This document shows, piece after piece, positions 1 through 6,360 of a DNA stretch of 6,603 bases. The notes under the pieces were generated by a model. It worked only from the letters and a program-made list of their open reading frames with translations. It made no database searches and had not been told where the DNA came from. Position numbers and translations under genes: made by a program. This DNA comes from an uncultured Lachnospiraceae bacterium (GTDB taxonomy: Bacteria; Bacillota_A; Clostridia; Lachnospirales; Lachnospiraceae), in assembly GCA_946410365.1 (NCBI GenBank), contig CAMKAA010000054.1, forward strand, positions 1 to 6,603. The letters run 5' to 3'. Every line of letters starts with the position of its first letter. Positions within the stretch are counted from its first letter, which is position 1.

Positions 1-55
1 TCGGGTCCTGTCTGAAGTCCCCGCTGTTGACCATGCGGTTTTTCTGGTCTTTCAT
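1..55 (-). CDS. N-terminal fragment of an unidentified protein (runs off the left edge)
   Basis: The first 18 codons of a gene leave the window; they read MKDQKNRMVNSGDFRQDP. I do not recognise the family and propose no function. The start is chosen because GGAGG lies 10 bases upstream and an extended -10 promoter lies further up. An in-frame ATG also exists at 131-133 and would add 26 residues beginning MDKKLGHDQGNSRIDN, with the frame closed by a stop just upstream of it. That start has no good ribosome binding site and would lie only a few bases after the predicted transcription start, so it is less likely. No signal peptide is visible in the fragment. The gene is co-directional with the giant surface protein but separated from its stop by about 230 bases containing a hairpin and a promoter, so it is probably transcribed independently. 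Confidence 0.6.
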   Translation of the reverse strand, partial: MKDQKNRMVNSGDFRQDP

Positions 56-65
56 AAGTGTAAAT

Positions 66-70
66 CCTCC
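66..70 (-). promoter_or_regulatory. Ribosome binding site of the left-edge gene
   Basis: On the minus strand GGAGG is followed by a 10-base spacer and then the ATG at 53-55. It is the strongest Shine-Dalgarno match upstream of this frame and decides the start in favour of position 55 over the in-frame ATG at 133. Confidence 0.65.
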
Positions 71-105
71 GGTTTGCACATGTATGTTATCGATTCTGCT
101 ATTCC

Positions 106-121
106 CTTGATCATGTCCAAG
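106..121. promoter_or_regulatory. Imperfect palindrome, possible operator in the leader of the left-edge gene
   Basis: The 16 bases fit CTTGNNCATGNNCAAG, with 12 of 16 positions symmetric about the centre. The site lies between the predicted transcription start (near 138) and the ribosome binding site, where a repressor could block elongation. The size and two-fold symmetry are operator-like, but no specific regulator can be named, and a chance palindrome of this quality is possible. Confidence 0.22.
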
Positions 122-144
122 TTTCTTATCCATGACTATCTTTA

Positions 145-153
145 ATTATATCA
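145..153 (-). promoter_or_regulatory. Extended -10 promoter for the left-edge gene
   Basis: The minus strand reads TGATATAAT, a perfect TATAAT -10 hexamer preceded by the TGN extended element. No convincing -35 hexamer lies 16-18 bases upstream, which fits an extended -10 promoter that depends less on the -35 contact. Initiation would fall near 138, giving a leader of about 80 bases before the ATG at 53-55. Confidence 0.6.
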
Positions 154-173
154 TATTGGCTCTCCGGCGTGTG

Positions 174-223
174 AAAAGGGGCCGTGAAGACCCGTGTTTT
201 CACACAAACTCTTCACAGCCCCT
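174..223 (-). terminator. Long imperfect hairpin, probable terminator of the giant surface-protein gene
   Basis: Arms 177-190 and 210-223 pair over 13 base pairs with a single mismatch (183 against 217). Inside the 19-base loop a second 4-base-pair stem forms between 194-197 and 202-205. On the minus strand the hairpin lies about 60 bases beyond the stop codon at 285-287 and runs into only four consecutive U residues. The position and stem strength suggest a terminator, but the short U-tract makes it weaker than the one at 6361-6387. It also lies only about 20 bases upstream of the -10 element of the next gene. Confidence 0.55.
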
Positions 224-284
224 GCAACGCGTTCATTCCCGTTTAGCTTTGATCAGCCCTTTGCAGGCCTAAGTCTCAAGCGCA

Positions 285-3200
285 TCAGTTTACGGCGATT
301 GTTTCCGTATAGCCCGGAATCCAGCGTCCGTCGCTTCCTACATAATACCTGTGATTATCAACCCACTGGTTTATAGCCATCACTCCGCTTTCTGTCATGT
401 AGTAATTGCCGATCCACTTGCTGCAGGCTGCCGCACCGCCGGCTTCAAAGTAGTACCAGTCATCACCGTCCTTCTGCCAGCCGGTCTGCATCGCTCCGCC
501 TGCTGCGAAGTAATACTTCTTGTTGTTGATCGTCTGCAGTCCGGTCTGCATCCTTCCTTCGTCGTCAAAATAGTACCATATCTTGCCCGACTTCATCCAG
601 CCTCTGGTCATTGCTCCGCTGCCGCTAAAGTAATACCAATATCCGTCGATCTTCTGCCAGCCGGTCTGCATCGCTCCGCCTGCTGCGAAGTAATACTTGT
701 TCTGTCCGATCTTCTGCAATCCGGTATGCATCCAGCCTTCATTGCCGAAGTAATACCACTTATCACCGATCTTCTGCCAGTCTTTGGCCATCGCTCCGCT
801 GCCGGCAAAGTAATACCAGTCTCCATCAATCTTCTGCCAGCCGGTCTGCATCGCTCCGCTTGCTGCGAAGTAATACTCCTTGTTGTTGATCTCCTGAAAT
901 CCGGTAATCATCCGGCCTTCATTGTCGAAGTAATACCACTTATCACCGATCTTCTGCCAGTCTTTGACCATCGATCCGCCGCCGCTAAAGTAATACCAGT
1001 CTCCGTCGATCTTCTTCCAGCCCGTCTGCATCACTCCGTTCTCATCGAAGTAGTAACGCGTGCCGCTAATGTCTTGCCAGCCGGTAAGCATCTTGCCGCT
1101 GTCATCGAAGTAGTACCACTTTCCGCCGATCTTCTGCCAGCTCGTCACTCTGTAGCCGGAAGCGTTGAAATAATAGGTGTCGCCGAAAATGGTCTCAAAG
1201 CCGTTTTTGGGATAAGTGCCGTCCGGCCACCGATACCAATAGCCGCTGCTGTTATGCTGCCAGCTGCCGTGCGAGTGAGGATCGATGATCTCAATATTCA
1301 CAGGTTTGCCGGTTCTGCAACTATAGCTGTCACCTTCGACCTGCAGGACAATTCCGAAACTTCCGGGCTGCGCCGACGTATCAACAGACAGTATTCCATA
1401 ACCGCCCAAGGACTCTTCTTTAAGGCTCACACCCTCGGTCTCATCGAGGATCCTGTCAATGAAGAATTCATTGGCTGTCAGCGTCACGCCTTCCGGGTGG
1501 CGCATGGAGTATAACCTGAACTGCGCGCCAAGCCCCTTATAGATCTCCTGCGCCGTATAATCTTTTCCGGGTATCACTTCAAAGACCGCGCCTTCCGGCA
1601 CTTCTATTTCCACAAAGAATGCGCTGACCTCGATCACGCCATCCCGCCATTGTCCGTCTACCTCATTGCCATCTTTGTCATAAATAGAAATAAGGAAACT
1701 ATAATCTGTGGTTCCGGTCTTAAGCGGTGTGATCGTGCCTGTGTTTTTATCGATATCAACCACGTCTCTGTTGTAGTGCTCATAGCGGATCTCATAGTGA
1801 TAGCCTTCTTCATCCGGCAGAACGGATTCTGTCGGCAGTTCACCGGCTTTTAAGAAGATGCGGGTTACCTCCGCCTGCAGCTGCTCGGTCTCACCCATAA
1901 GCATCTTGATATGTTCCGCGTTCTCTCCGCCGGAAGTCATCACTTCCGCCCAAAAGACGGTATCTACGATCTCGATCTCTACCGTTAACGGGCTGTATCC
2001 CTGAGGTCCGCCGGTAAAGGTAACCGTAACGGGAATCGCATGATCTGCCAGCTGAAGGGCCTGAATCGTCCAGCGTGTCCCGTTGCGTTCCGCGGAAAGA
2101 TACTGCTGATCCTCTGCTCCAACGGATATATCTGTGATCACGATATCATAAAATGTTCCGGTCTCGTAATAAGCGTTCACCCCTGTATCGTTGAGAGAAT
2201 CCTCTACATAGAGCTGTACTTCGCCGTCGTCAAAGAACATGTCTTTTCCCAAAGGAATAGTGCTGCCAAGACCGACAATCTCAACGAAGGGCTTTACCAG
2301 CGCGACCTGGAAGATCTCATCACAGATTATGACGTCATTGAGCTCGGAGTGAATCCTTAAGGATACTCTCGGAACTTCGCGTTCATCAATCGCTGCCGCA
2401 AGATGCTCCCTCAGATCTTCAAGCGCAGTGCCCTGGGCGTGAAGGCCGTTCTGTTCATCAAACACACCTGCCGCCACCGGGTCATACTGCGGGATCGGCG
2501 TCATTTCCGCGTTCTCCCTGTCCCAAATGCCGATTTCCACAGTTGTCTCAACTGCGTATCCCTGATTTTGCAGCGCGTCCAGCTTCTCGCGGTCCGGCCT
2601 GATCGAAACCTCTTCATCATTGTAGTACCATGTGAAGTGGTCGTCTCCGCGGTCATTGTTCGCGATAAAGCCTTCACTGTAGTCCTGTTCGTAAATCTTA
2701 AAATCTCTGATGGCTCCCTGATGGTACCCCTCCTCGTCATCCCAATCGGCCCTGATAAAGAGATTAACGTCCCAGGAAACCGTTTTTCTTATTGTGAAAG
2801 GTGCATCCTGTGCTGTGACCCGGTCGCCGGGGTGCACTTCCTCACCGTTCGCTTTTTTGACATAGAAGTGTCCGGGATCCCATTCTCCGCTTCCGGCGTG
2901 CCACTCCATTGTATAGACGACGTCTTCCGGATTTCCTATAGGTGACGGCTCCATACCCGTCTTAGTGCGCACGATTCCCGGAACGAACGTTACCTCGCCT
3001 CCGGGAGGAAGTTCCTCATTCCAGTCAAGTTCCGTCTCTTCGTCTTCCTCATAGAGTTCCAACGCGAAAGTCATAGGATCGACAAAGATCGTCCTGTCTG
3101 TATATGCGTAGGAATCCCCGGTCTCGGGATCATACAATTCCGCTGAGACCCAGATATCGATAGCGCCGTCAAAATCAGCGGCAGTGAGAGTGATCGACCT

Positions 3201-6194
3201 GTCCTGAGCATTCTCTGTGTAATCCCAGAGTTCTCCGCGGACCGATGCCGCGTCGAAATCCCACTCATACTCTCTCTCGAGAAGATCATCGTCTACAAAT
3301 GTGCATTCAACATAGTAAATGACTTGATAGTCTGAAGTATCTATGTTGTAGCGCTCTCCTGTCTGCCAGTCATATCCTTCCCCGTAAATCTCAGGAAACA
3401 GTGTGATCTCTCCGCCGGTCAGCAGCTTATCACTTCCGGTCGAAGTGCGCAGATTGAAATCGTAGCGCCAGCCTCCGACATAGAGCGTATAATCGCGCTC
3501 TAATGTAATGGGTTCCGCTCCCCTGCTGCCGCCAACTTCATAGACTGCGTGCACTTCCACCATACCGTTTCGAACTGCTTCTAACCGCCAATGATCCCCC
3601 TCATCTGTCACTGTGATCGGATCACGGGGATCTTCTTCACTCTCGTCAGGGTTAAAAGTCAATTCTGTGATCGTAAAAGTGGTCTCACCGCCGTCCGGAA
3701 ACGCATTGTTTTCGATATAAGCGCCTCCCTGCTTAGATATGATCCTGTCCTCTCCAATGAACAGAGGTCTCTCATCGATTTCATCCCAAATATCCACGCG
3801 GGACTCGCGGATTTCAAAATCTCTCCACTCGTCATTTACTTCCTCACCGCCTATCCGGAGCGAGATCCTCGTGTCAATATGGTCGATTCCGTTGTCATAC
3901 AGCGTCTCGCCGTCAAAGGTTATTTCATGCGTCCCGCTGTCATAGCTCCATCCGTCTCCCTCAGCGATGGAGTAGTCAAAACCGCTGTACTCGTCATAAT
4001 GTCCCTGGCCAACTTCCGGCACCAGTTCGAACTCTATGCCGTCAAGTTCAGAAAGGTCGAACCCGAATGTCCGGGACCCGTCGGAATAGATCTTATCATT
4101 TCCTTCGATGTCATAATGGAAATTATAGTCTTTGCGGTTAAACCAATACTCTCTGTCCGCAGCCCGTTCGCCCTCATCATAAGCCACGATCCGGAAAGAA
4201 CAGTCATAAGCGCGCCGCCTTGTGACCGTAAATGTTCCGTCCCCGTTATCCTTGATCTCATAAGCGTCTTCATCATATATCTCCGACTCAAATTCGATCT
4301 GGTCTCCGGTCAAAACATCGTATTCCTCACCACTTGCTCCGGGATATTCGCGAAGCTCAGGTGTGAGCGTAAATGATTCTCCTACATCGATATCGCCATC
4401 GATCCTCGTCGGCCACAATTCCAGATACTGATTATCCATACGGAGCCAATAATTGTTCTCCGCGACCTCTTCTCCCTCGTCACTGATGGTGACAACGACA
4501 TTTACGTCAATTCCTTCCGGCCACTCTTCGGGAACGCCTTCAAAACTGACGACAGCCTTCCTGGGATCAGCCGCATCAGGAGTAACGGTGATCGCGTCAC
4601 CCAGTTCCTCCCTGGCGTTGTCCTGGTGGATCTCTAAGTTCCAATCATAGGTGATCCCGGCCAGTTCTTCCTCAGAAGCACTATGGTAACGATTGTCGGC
4701 GGCGTCATAAGTCTCGAGTGATGCCTGTGCGGACATCGTCACAGTCCCTCCTTTGAGGACCATCTTGGAGCCGCTGTCGGTCCAGACATCGACGCCGTAG
4801 ACTTCTCCGCCTACATAGAGGCGGAATACTTCGGTATGCCCTTCGCTGTCATCCCAATCCGTGTAGGTCACTGTCACTTTGCTGACGCCCATGTTCTTCG
4901 CGCGAAGCCGCCAGCCGTCATCCTCCTTCGCCTCTATTATGACAACATCTTCTCCTTCCTCGTCCTCCACCTCGACATCTGTAACCCACCTGTCTAAGTG
5001 TTCTCCGAACGGGTATTTCCCATTTTCAACATAGACCCGCTGATCGGTGATGACCCACTGCTCCCATCCGGGCAGAAGGTTTCTGTCATAAAAATCAAAC
5101 TGATCCTCAACATAGGGCTCCCGAACATCAAATTCTATCTCGTGGGTATCGCTGAGCGGATAGCCGTTTACTTCCGCGCCAACGCGCACCTTTACCCAGT
5201 CTATGCCCTTTTGCCGCAGCTGCGCGCCGTCAATATAAAGGCGTCCCTGAGTCTGGTCGATCCGGCAGGCATCGGTCGCGTCCTCTCCTTCAGAGCCCTC
5301 TGCCTCTACCGTAAACTCAAACGGTACATCAATATTATAACCCTGCAAATAGCAGTACCAGGTATAGTCTCCGGTACTGTCCTCATACAGCGGGCCTAAC
5401 CCATCCATATCGACATGGAGCCAGTAGTTATAATTCTCAAAGTAATAATTTCTCGGATCAGACCACCTCTCTTCGCCGTCCGCCGAAACTTTCGCCTTAA
5501 GTGAGTAGTTTGTTCCCAGATCACTGATACGGGTCACTGTATAAGAGCCGTCCCCATTATCCGTAATCCGGACACATTCATCATCATAATCCCACACATA
5601 CTCGATCTCCGCGTTCTGAATCGCGATAAAATCTCCGTTTTCGAACCATCCCACCTCTGGTGTGACAGTTGTCTCATTACCCACTTTCATACCCGGATCA
5701 ATTTCCTCAGGTATGACGCACAAAAGATGATCGTCAAGCACGGAAGCGGTCCCCTTCGCAGGAACCTTCCCTTCGGTCACAACCTCTTCGGCTGCAGTTT
5801 CTTCCACAGTTTCCGGCTCTGCCTGAACCTCTTCCGGCTCTTCTGTGCCGACCGCGTCCTCCCGGTCCGCGTCATCAGAGACAGTTTCCTTATCCTCCTC
5901 AGTTTCCCGGGCCGGATCCTCTGCGGACTCCTGAGTCTGAGCCGAAATCTCATCCTCTTCTTCCGGAACGGGATCCTCTGCGATCTCCTGAGCCGAAGCC
6001 GCTTCTGCTTCTTCCGGAGCGGAAGCATCCGGTTCCTCCGCCGCTTCCCCGATCTCTTCGGACTGCACGGGCTCTTCCGCTGTAACTTCCGCAGCGGTGC
6101 CGTCTGCTGTGATGTTCTCAGCAGCAAGCACCACGCCGTTCTGTGAAAAGACCAATACTCCGGCAAGCACAATAGCAAGTAATCTTCTCTTCAT
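285..6194 (-). CDS. Giant secreted multi-domain surface protein with C-terminal cell-wall-binding repeats
   Basis: This 1969-residue protein is predicted to be exported and held on the cell surface. Domain order: signal peptide (residues 1-25, KRR then a hydrophobic core, cleavage near VLAA/EN); acidic Glu/Ala-rich segment (26-145); three diverged copies of a four-part Ig-like module (about 153-587, 588-1041, 1042-1527); a further beta-rich domain (1528-1642); and about 16 cell-wall/choline-binding repeats (1643-1969) of the CW_binding_1 type with the W-YYF signature. DNGDG turns occur at 212-216 and 649-653. VVDIDKNTGTITPLKTG near 1478-1494 resembles the Big_2 Ig-like core. No LPXTG motif, no C-terminal membrane segment and no recognisable catalytic domain are seen, so attachment is probably non-covalent through the repeats. 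The ATG follows AAGGGGAGT with good spacing. An adhesive or structural role is inferred; the ligand is unknown. The frame is intact. Confidence 0.93.
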   Translation of the reverse strand: MKRRLLAIVLAGVLVFSQNGVVLAAENITADGTAAEVTAEEPVQSEEIGEAAEEPDASAPEEAEAASAQEIAEDPVPEEEDEISAQTQESAEDPARETEEDKETVSDDADREDAVGTEEPEEVQAEPETVEETAAEEVVTEGKVPAKGTASVLDDHLLCVIPEEIDPGMKVGNETTVTPEVGWFENGDFIAIQNAEIEYVWDYDDECVRITDNGDGSYTVTRISDLGTNYSLKAKVSADGEERWSDPRNYYFENYNYWLHVDMDGLGPLYEDSTGDYTWYCYLQGYNIDVPFEFTVEAEGSEGEDATDACRIDQTQGRLYIDGAQLRQKGIDWVKVRVGAEVNGYPLSDTHEIEFDVREPYVEDQFDFYDRNLLPGWEQWVITDQRVYVENGKYPFGEHLDRWVTDVEVEDEEGEDVVIIEAKEDDGWRLRAKNMGVSKVTVTYTDWDDSEGHTEVFRLYVGGEVYGVDVWTDSGSKMVLKGGTVTMSAQASLETYDAADNRYHSASEEELAGITYDWNLEIHQDNAREELGDAITVTPDAADPRKAVVSFEGVPEEWPEGIDVNVVVTISDEGEEVAENNYWLRMDNQYLELWPTRIDGDIDVGESFTLTPELREYPGASGEEYDVLTGDQIEFESEIYDEDAYEIKDNGDGTFTVTRRRAYDCSFRIVAYDEGERAADREYWFNRKDYNFHYDIEGNDKIYSDGSRTFGFDLSELDGIEFELVPEVGQGHYDEYSGFDYSIAEGDGWSYDSGTHEITFDGETLYDNGIDHIDTRISLRIGGEEVNDEWRDFEIRESRVDIWDEIDERPLFIGEDRIISKQGGAYIENNAFPDGGETTFTITELTFNPDESEEDPRDPITVTDEGDHWRLEAVRNGMVEVHAVYEVGGSRGAEPITLERDYTLYVGGWRYDFNLRTSTGSDKLLTGGEITLFPEIYGEGYDWQTGERYNIDTSDYQVIYYVECTFVDDDLLEREYEWDFDAASVRGELWDYTENAQDRSITLTAADFDGAIDIWVSAELYDPETGDSYAYTDRTIFVDPMTFALELYEEDEETELDWNEELPPGGEVTFVPGIVRTKTGMEPSPIGNPEDVVYTMEWHAGSGEWDPGHFYVKKANGEEVHPGDRVTAQDAPFTIRKTVSWDVNLFIRADWDDEEGYHQGAIRDFKIYEQDYSEGFIANNDRGDDHFTWYYNDEEVSIRPDREKLDALQNQGYAVETTVEIGIWDRENAEMTPIPQYDPVAAGVFDEQNGLHAQGTALEDLREHLAAAIDEREVPRVSLRIHSELNDVIICDEIFQVALVKPFVEIVGLGSTIPLGKDMFFDDGEVQLYVEDSLNDTGVNAYYETGTFYDIVITDISVGAEDQQYLSAERNGTRWTIQALQLADHAIPVTVTFTGGPQGYSPLTVEIEIVDTVFWAEVMTSGGENAEHIKMLMGETEQLQAEVTRIFLKAGELPTESVLPDEEGYHYEIRYEHYNRDVVDIDKNTGTITPLKTGTTDYSFLISIYDKDGNEVDGQWRDGVIEVSAFFVEIEVPEGAVFEVIPGKDYTAQEIYKGLGAQFRLYSMRHPEGVTLTANEFFIDRILDETEGVSLKEESLGGYGILSVDTSAQPGSFGIVLQVEGDSYSCRTGKPVNIEIIDPHSHGSWQHNSSGYWYRWPDGTYPKNGFETIFGDTYYFNASGYRVTSWQKIGGKWYYFDDSGKMLTGWQDISGTRYYFDENGVMQTGWKKIDGDWYYFSGGGSMVKDWQKIGDKWYYFDNEGRMITGFQEINNKEYYFAASGAMQTGWQKIDGDWYYFAGSGAMAKDWQKIGDKWYYFGNEGWMHTGLQKIGQNKYYFAAGGAMQTGWQKIDGYWYYFSGSGAMTRGWMKSGKIWYYFDDEGRMQTGLQTINNKKYYFAAGGAMQTGWQKDGDDWYYFEAGGAAACSKWIGNYYMTESGVMAINQWVDNHRYYVGSDGRWIPGYTETIAVN
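288..1268 (-). repeat. Cell-wall/choline-binding repeat domain, about 16 repeats of 20 residues
   Basis: Residues 1643-1969 hold about 16 repeats. The first is degenerate (GYWYRWPDGTYPKN), thirteen are regular 20-mers (1665-1924) with a W-x-K-I-x-G-x-W-YYF core followed by a glycine turn and M, and the last two are shorter capping repeats ending WIPGYTETIAVN. This matches the beta-hairpin repeats known to bind choline or other wall polymers in clostridia and streptococci, where aromatic residues build the binding site. In a clostridial setting the exact ligand is uncertain. The 60-base DNA period is visible directly in the sequence. Confidence 0.92.
483..1202 (-). repeat. Higher-order 180-bp tandem repeat (four copies) inside the wall-binding region
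   Basis: The 20-residue repeats are ordered in triplets, giving 60-residue, 180-bp units at 1023-1202, 843-1022, 663-842 and 483-662, with a partial fifth at 423-482. Each triplet in the middle copies has a GWQKIDG-type first repeat, a DWQKIGDK-type second and a third ending AAxGAMQT. By hand count in a register shifted by two bases, the units near 663-842 and 843-1022 share about 158 of 180 bases, and those near 483-662 and 663-842 about 143. The copy at 1023-1202 is more diverged. Confidence 0.85.
1269..1613 (-). other. Single beta-rich linker domain between the modules and the wall-binding repeats
   Basis: Residues about 1528-1642 form one more domain, from VEIEVPEGAVFEV to VNIEIIDPHSHGS. 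Its strand pattern and the closing VNIEII strand resemble the B or D sub-domains, but no landmark motif is convincing. It contains C1626 and ends in a His/Ser-rich hinge (PHSHGSWQHNSSG) leading into the first wall-binding repeat. Its function is unknown; a spacer is the simplest reading. Confidence 0.45.
1614..3071 (-). repeat. Ig-like module copy 3 (about residues 1042-1527), most diverged
   Basis: The order of landmarks is kept but each is degenerate: PFTIRKTVS (1132-1140) in place of the DNGDG strand; IRDFKIYEQDY (1162-1172); LREHLAAAIDEREVPRVSLRI (1261-1281); NGTRWTIQALQ (1371-1381); then VDTVFWAEVMTSGGENAEHIKMLMGE (1410-1435) at the start of sub-domain D. The copy is longer than the other two, mainly because sub-domain B has an insertion near 1228-1255. 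The end resembles a Big_2 domain. Copy 3 is the least certain of the three assignments. Confidence 0.45.
3072..4433 (-). repeat. Ig-like module copy 2 (about residues 588-1041)
   Basis: This copy carries the same landmarks in the same order as copy 1: DNGDGTFTVTR (649-659), REYWFNRKDYNF (681-692), LYDNGIDHIDTRISLRI (765-781), DHWRLEAVRNG (867-877), LYVGG (904-908) and STGSDKLLTGGEITL (918-932). Offsets from copy 1 are about 432-445 residues. The sequences are strongly diverged, so this is an old protein-level duplication rather than a recent DNA one. Confidence 0.6.
4434..5738 (-). repeat. Ig-like module copy 1 (about residues 153-587)
   Basis: I divide this copy into four sub-domains. A (about 153-258) contains DNGDGSYTVTR and ends at NYYFENYNYWL. 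B (about 259-358) contains the landmark LxxxGID-WVKVRV near 326-338 and ends in EIEFDV. C (about 359-463) contains DGWRLRAKNMG (426-436) and ends at LYVGG. D (about 464-587) begins WTDSGSKMVLKGGTVT and ends at NNYWLRMDN. The alternating polar/hydrophobic strands and glycine turns suggest beta-sandwich folds. Boundaries are by eye and may be off by ten or more residues. Confidence 0.6.
5760..6119 (-). other. Acidic low-complexity segment (residues 26-145)
   Basis: About 120 residues right after the signal peptide are dominated by Glu, Ala, Asp, Pro, Val, Ser and Thr, with almost no lysine and no aromatic residues. A short direct repeat is visible: SAQEIAEDP near 67-75 returns as SAQTQESAEDP near 84-94, and the DNA also repeats, with GGATCC-containing copies near 5914-5948 and 5970-6000. 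The segment is probably intrinsically disordered. Because the wall-binding repeats are C-terminal, it would lie at the outer end of the protein. Confidence 0.75.
6120..6194 (-). other. Signal peptide region of the giant protein
   Basis: Residues 1-25 have a basic n-region (K2 R3 R4), a hydrophobic core rich in Leu, Val, Ala and Ile, and small residues at the end (V-L-A-A before E26). Cleavage by signal peptidase I after A24 or A25 is likely. No lipobox cysteine is present, so the protein is not a lipoprotein. Confidence 0.88.
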
Positions 6195-6197
6195 AGC

Positions 6198-6206
6198 ACT
6201 CCCCTT
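6198..6206 (-). promoter_or_regulatory. Ribosome binding site of the giant protein gene
   Basis: The minus strand reads AAGGGGAGT, ending three bases before the ATG at 6192-6194, with its GGGGAG core about five bases from the start. It supports this start, which is directly followed by a proper signal peptide. Confidence 0.75.
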
Positions 6207-6209
6207 ACT

Positions 6210-6251
6210 GAAACGCCTTCTTTTTTATAACAGAGCCTTCCGCGGCGTTTC
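6210..6251 (-). promoter_or_regulatory. Inverted repeat in the 5' leader of the giant protein gene
   Basis: GAAACGCC and GGCGTTTC (6244-6251 and 6210-6217) form a perfect 8-base-pair stem around a 26-base A-rich loop in the mRNA. The stem ends only three bases before the ribosome binding site. It does not itself hide the ribosome site and lacks a U-tract, so it is not a terminator. A role in mRNA stability or translation control is possible but unproven. Confidence 0.4.
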
Positions 6252-6309
6252 CTGCGAAATGCTCCATTTAGCACAATAGTTGGACAATGTGTCGGTTTTA
6301 TCTTGCAAT

Positions 6310-6338
6310 ATACTAATATTTTCCACGGTTTTGAACAA
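6310..6338 (-). promoter_or_regulatory. Candidate sigma-A-type promoter of the giant protein gene
   Basis: On the minus strand TTGTTC (6333-6338) and TAGTAT (6310-6315) are separated by exactly 17 bases in an AT-rich stretch. Matches to consensus are three of six and four of six, including the conserved T, A and final T of the -10. Initiation near 6303 would give a leader of about 108 bases. Small symmetric elements overlap it: AATAT/ATATT arms around the -10 (6307-6320) and TTTTG/CAAAA arms at the -35 (6329-6340). Confidence 0.42.
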
Positions 6339-6360
6339 AAAAGCAACTACATATGGGTAC

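Noticed and set aside
194..376. Small plus-strand open frame at the 3' end of the giant gene
   Set aside because: It begins inside the terminator hairpin, lacks a ribosome binding site and runs into the coding sequence of the giant gene.
423..1202. Possible CRISPR-like array because of the regular 60-base spacing
   Set aside because: The period is an exact multiple of three, the 'spacers' are themselves similar between units, and every copy is translated as a W-YYF wall-binding repeat.
351..1514. Long plus-strand open frame (387 codons) antisense to the wall-binding repeats
   Set aside because: It starts at GTG with no ribosome binding site, its apparent repeats are the mirror image of the 60-base repeats of the giant gene, and the minus-strand frame has a clear signal peptide and a known repeat family.
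3591..4376. Plus-strand open frame of 261 codons opposite the second module
   Set aside because: No start signals, no recognisable domain, and complete overlap with the intact minus-strand gene; stop-poor antisense frames are expected from its codon composition.
5727..6146. Plus-strand open frame of 139 codons opposite the acidic segment
   Set aside because: Its Phe/Leu/Arg-rich sequence is the expected antisense of Glu/Ala/Asp codons; there is no convincing ribosome site and it lies wholly inside a well-supported gene.
5777..6178. Minus-strand Arg/Lys/Leu-rich frame overlapping the acidic segment
   Set aside because: It is the shifted reading of the Glu/Ala-rich repeats, which turns GAA/GAG runs into Arg and Lys codons; not an independent gene.
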